DNA of 64,000 nt from positions 1 to 64,000 of the forward strand of contig NZ_JBHVOS010000001.1 of assembly GCF_042887685.1 (NCBI RefSeq). The letters run 5' to 3'. This document shows, in pieces, positions 62,679 to 64,000 of this stretch. Both the position numbers and the translations under genes were made by a program. Source of the DNA: Oerskovia sp042887685 (GTDB lineage: Bacteria > Actinomycetota > Actinomycetes > Actinomycetales > Cellulomonadaceae). Each line of letters opens with the position of its first letter. The stretch's first letter is position 1. The notes under the pieces were generated by a model, which made no database searches, was not told the DNA's origin, and worked only from the letters and a program-made list of their open reading frames with translations.

Positions 62679-63773
62679 ATGGTGAAGAGAGCAACGCAGA
62701 TGACAGCGCTCGCGGCCGTCGCCGCGCTGGCGCTTGCTGCATGTGGGAGCGCACCCGAAGAGGGCGGCGCCTCGGGCACGGCCGGGGGCTCGGAGTCGAG
62801 CTTCAAGGCGTGCATGGTGTCCGACGCCGGAGGCTTCGACGACAAGTCCTTCAACGAGTCCGGCTACAACGGCCTCAAGGCCGCCGAGAAGAACCTGGGC
62901 ATCCAGACGGCCACGGCCGAGTCGAAGGAGGAGTCGAACTTCGCTCCGAACATCGACAACCTCGTCTCCGAGAACTGCAACGTCATCGTGACGGTCGGCT
63001 TCCTCCTCGCGACGGCCACGGGCGACGCCGCCCAGGCCAACCCGGACGTCGACTTCGCGATCGTCGACTCGACGGCGCAGGACGCTGACGGCAACACGAT
63101 CGAGCTCGACAACGTCAAGCCCATCAGCTTCGACACCGCCCAGGCCTCGTTCCTCGCGGGCTACCTCGCCGCGGGCATGAGCAAGACCGGCACGGTCGCG
63201 ACGTACGGCGGTCTGCAGATCCCGTCCGTGACGATCTTCATGGACGGCTTCGTCGACGGCGTCGCGAACTACAACGAGACGCACGGCACCGACGTCAAGA
63301 CGCTCGGCTGGAACAAGGACAGCCAGAACGGCTCGTTCGCCGGCGGCTTCGAGGACCAGTCGCAGGGCCAGCAGCTGACCCAGACCTTCATCGACCAGGG
63401 TGCGGACATCATCATGCCCGTCGCCGGTCCGGTCGGCGTCGGCACGCTCGCCGCCGCCAAGGACGCGACCGACGTGTCGGTCATCTGGGTCGACGCGGAC
63501 GGCTTCGAGACCAACCCCGACAGCGGAGACCTGATCCTGACCTCCGTGCTCAAGGAGATCGGTGCGGGCGTCGAGGACGTCATCACCGCGGCCTCCGAGG
63601 ACGAGTTCTCCAATGAGCCCTACGTGGGCACGCTCGAGAACGGTGGCGTGGACATCGCTCCGTACCACGACTTCGACTCGAAGGTTCCTCAGGAGCTCAA
63701 GGACGAGATCGACCAGCTCCGCAAGGACATCATCGACGGCACGATCGTCGTGGAGTCCCCGAGCTCGCCGTGA
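62679..63773 (+). CDS. BMP-family nucleoside-binding lipoprotein
   Basis: 364-residue lipoprotein of the BMP/PnrA family, the substrate-binding part of nucleoside ABC importers. Lipobox LAAC with lipidated Cys22; conserved ligand-site segments SDAGGFDDKSFNESGYNGL, the aromatic/Asp residues around FMDGFVDG, and PVAGPVGVGT. ATG 62679 follows CGGAGCTC; GTG 62682 is an alternative. The matching ATPase and permeases would be expected downstream but the sequence breaks up there. Confidence 0.9.
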   Translation: MVKRATQMTALAAVAALALAACGSAPEEGGASGTAGGSESSFKACMVSDAGGFDDKSFNESGYNGLKAAEKNLGIQTATAESKEESNFAPNIDNLVSENCNVIVTVGFLLATATGDAAQANPDVDFAIVDSTAQDADGNTIELDNVKPISFDTAQASFLAGYLAAGMSKTGTVATYGGLQIPSVTIFMDGFVDGVANYNETHGTDVKTLGWNKDSQNGSFAGGFEDQSQGQQLTQTFIDQGADIIMPVAGPVGVGTLAAAKDATDVSVIWVDADGFETNPDSGDLILTSVLKEIGAGVEDVITAASEDEFSNEPYVGTLENGGVDIAPYHDFDSKVPQELKDEIDQLRKDIIDGTIVVESPSSP

Positions 63774-64000
63774 CCTGACGCAGTACATCGTGGTCGAGCC
63801 CGCCCCGCCCCCCCCCCCGCCCGGGCCGCCCCCCGGGGCCCCGCGGGCCCCCCCGGGGGGGGGGGGGGGGGGGGGGGCTGGCCGGTGCGGGCGTGGAGGC
63901 GACGGTGGACCCGGCACCGCTCGTGCTGCCGCTNNNNNNNNNNTAATTAAAATAACCGCCGGAACTTTGGTGGTGCCGCCCCGGCGCGCGCGTTCACCTC
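63774..64000. other. contig edge: homopolymers, N run, unplaced tail
   Basis: From about 63804 the sequence degenerates into long C and G runs, including one G run of over 20. Ten Ns occupy 63934-63943. The 57 bases after them begin with an A/T-rich stretch (TAATTAAAATAA) unlike anything else in the window. No gene can be supported here. Confidence 0.85.

Overview
The window comes from a high-GC actinobacterium. Nearly all genes have G/C-rich third positions, GTG starts and ATGA/GTGA stop-start overlaps are common, and mycothiol (mshB), trehalose-recycling (lpqY-sugABC), FolP2 and DUF3117 genes are present. The mix suggests a Micrococcales member near Cellulomonadaceae/Promicromonosporaceae; that placement is inference. 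No rRNA, tRNA, CRISPR array or complete insertion sequence was seen.

Layout. 1-7.1 kb: fumarase, beta-carbonic anhydrase and an LpqY-SugABC-type trehalose ABC importer. 7.1-10.2 kb: exonuclease VII (xseBA) and ispH, with ispH flanked on both sides by arrays of one 22-bp repeat. 10.4-12.85 kb: a lower-GC accessory island with a small lipoprotein, a secreted trypsin-like protease whose signal peptide is out of frame at a six-base G/C run, G-rich sequence, and a cluster of TAGC motifs at 10-bp spacing. 12.85-18.3 kb: rmuC, a two-gene ABC exporter and ychF. 18.3-25.9 kb: a peptide (Dpp-type) importer with an enlarged permease and a fused DppD-DppF ATPase. 26-32.5 kb: typA, mshB, a small membrane protein and a VanW-family protein. 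32.7-36.6 kb: an ACT-like protein, pheA, tyrA, ridA and a small DUF6725-like gene. 36.7-43 kb: ferredoxin, dapC, gltA, a lysozyme-like membrane protein, dapD and dapE. 43-48.4 kb: LOG hydrolase, folP2, a GT-C glycosyltransferase, DUF3117 and leucyl aminopeptidase. 48.4-53 kb: O-methyltransferase and the sigE/anti-sigma/htrA/tatB envelope-stress group. 53-56 kb: trpS, a 2H phosphoesterase and YihY. 56-59.5 kb: sdhCDAB. 59.8-63.8 kb: manC, an M20 amidohydrolase and a BMP-family nucleoside-binding lipoprotein. The last 200 bases are homopolymer-rich, contain a run of Ns and look like a contig edge.

The genes form several units: TCA-cycle enzymes (fumC, gltA, sdhCDAB), with CRP/GlxR-like palindromes at gltA and sdh; the succinylase lysine/diaminopimelate pathway (dapC, dapD, dapE) around a citrate synthase; aromatic amino acid synthesis (pheA-tyrA); and an envelope-stress regulon with an ECF-type promoter in front of its own sigma gene. 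Gene order over much of the window follows the Mycobacterium tuberculosis Rv1098c-Rv1238 backbone as I remember it.

The most unusual elements are not genes. They are the 22-bp inverted arrays around ispH, the helically phased TAGC cluster, the frameshifted protease, a family of intergenic palindromes with core GCCCGACGGCGCC, and a repeated leaderless-promoter arrangement (TANNNT 6-8 bases before the start codon).
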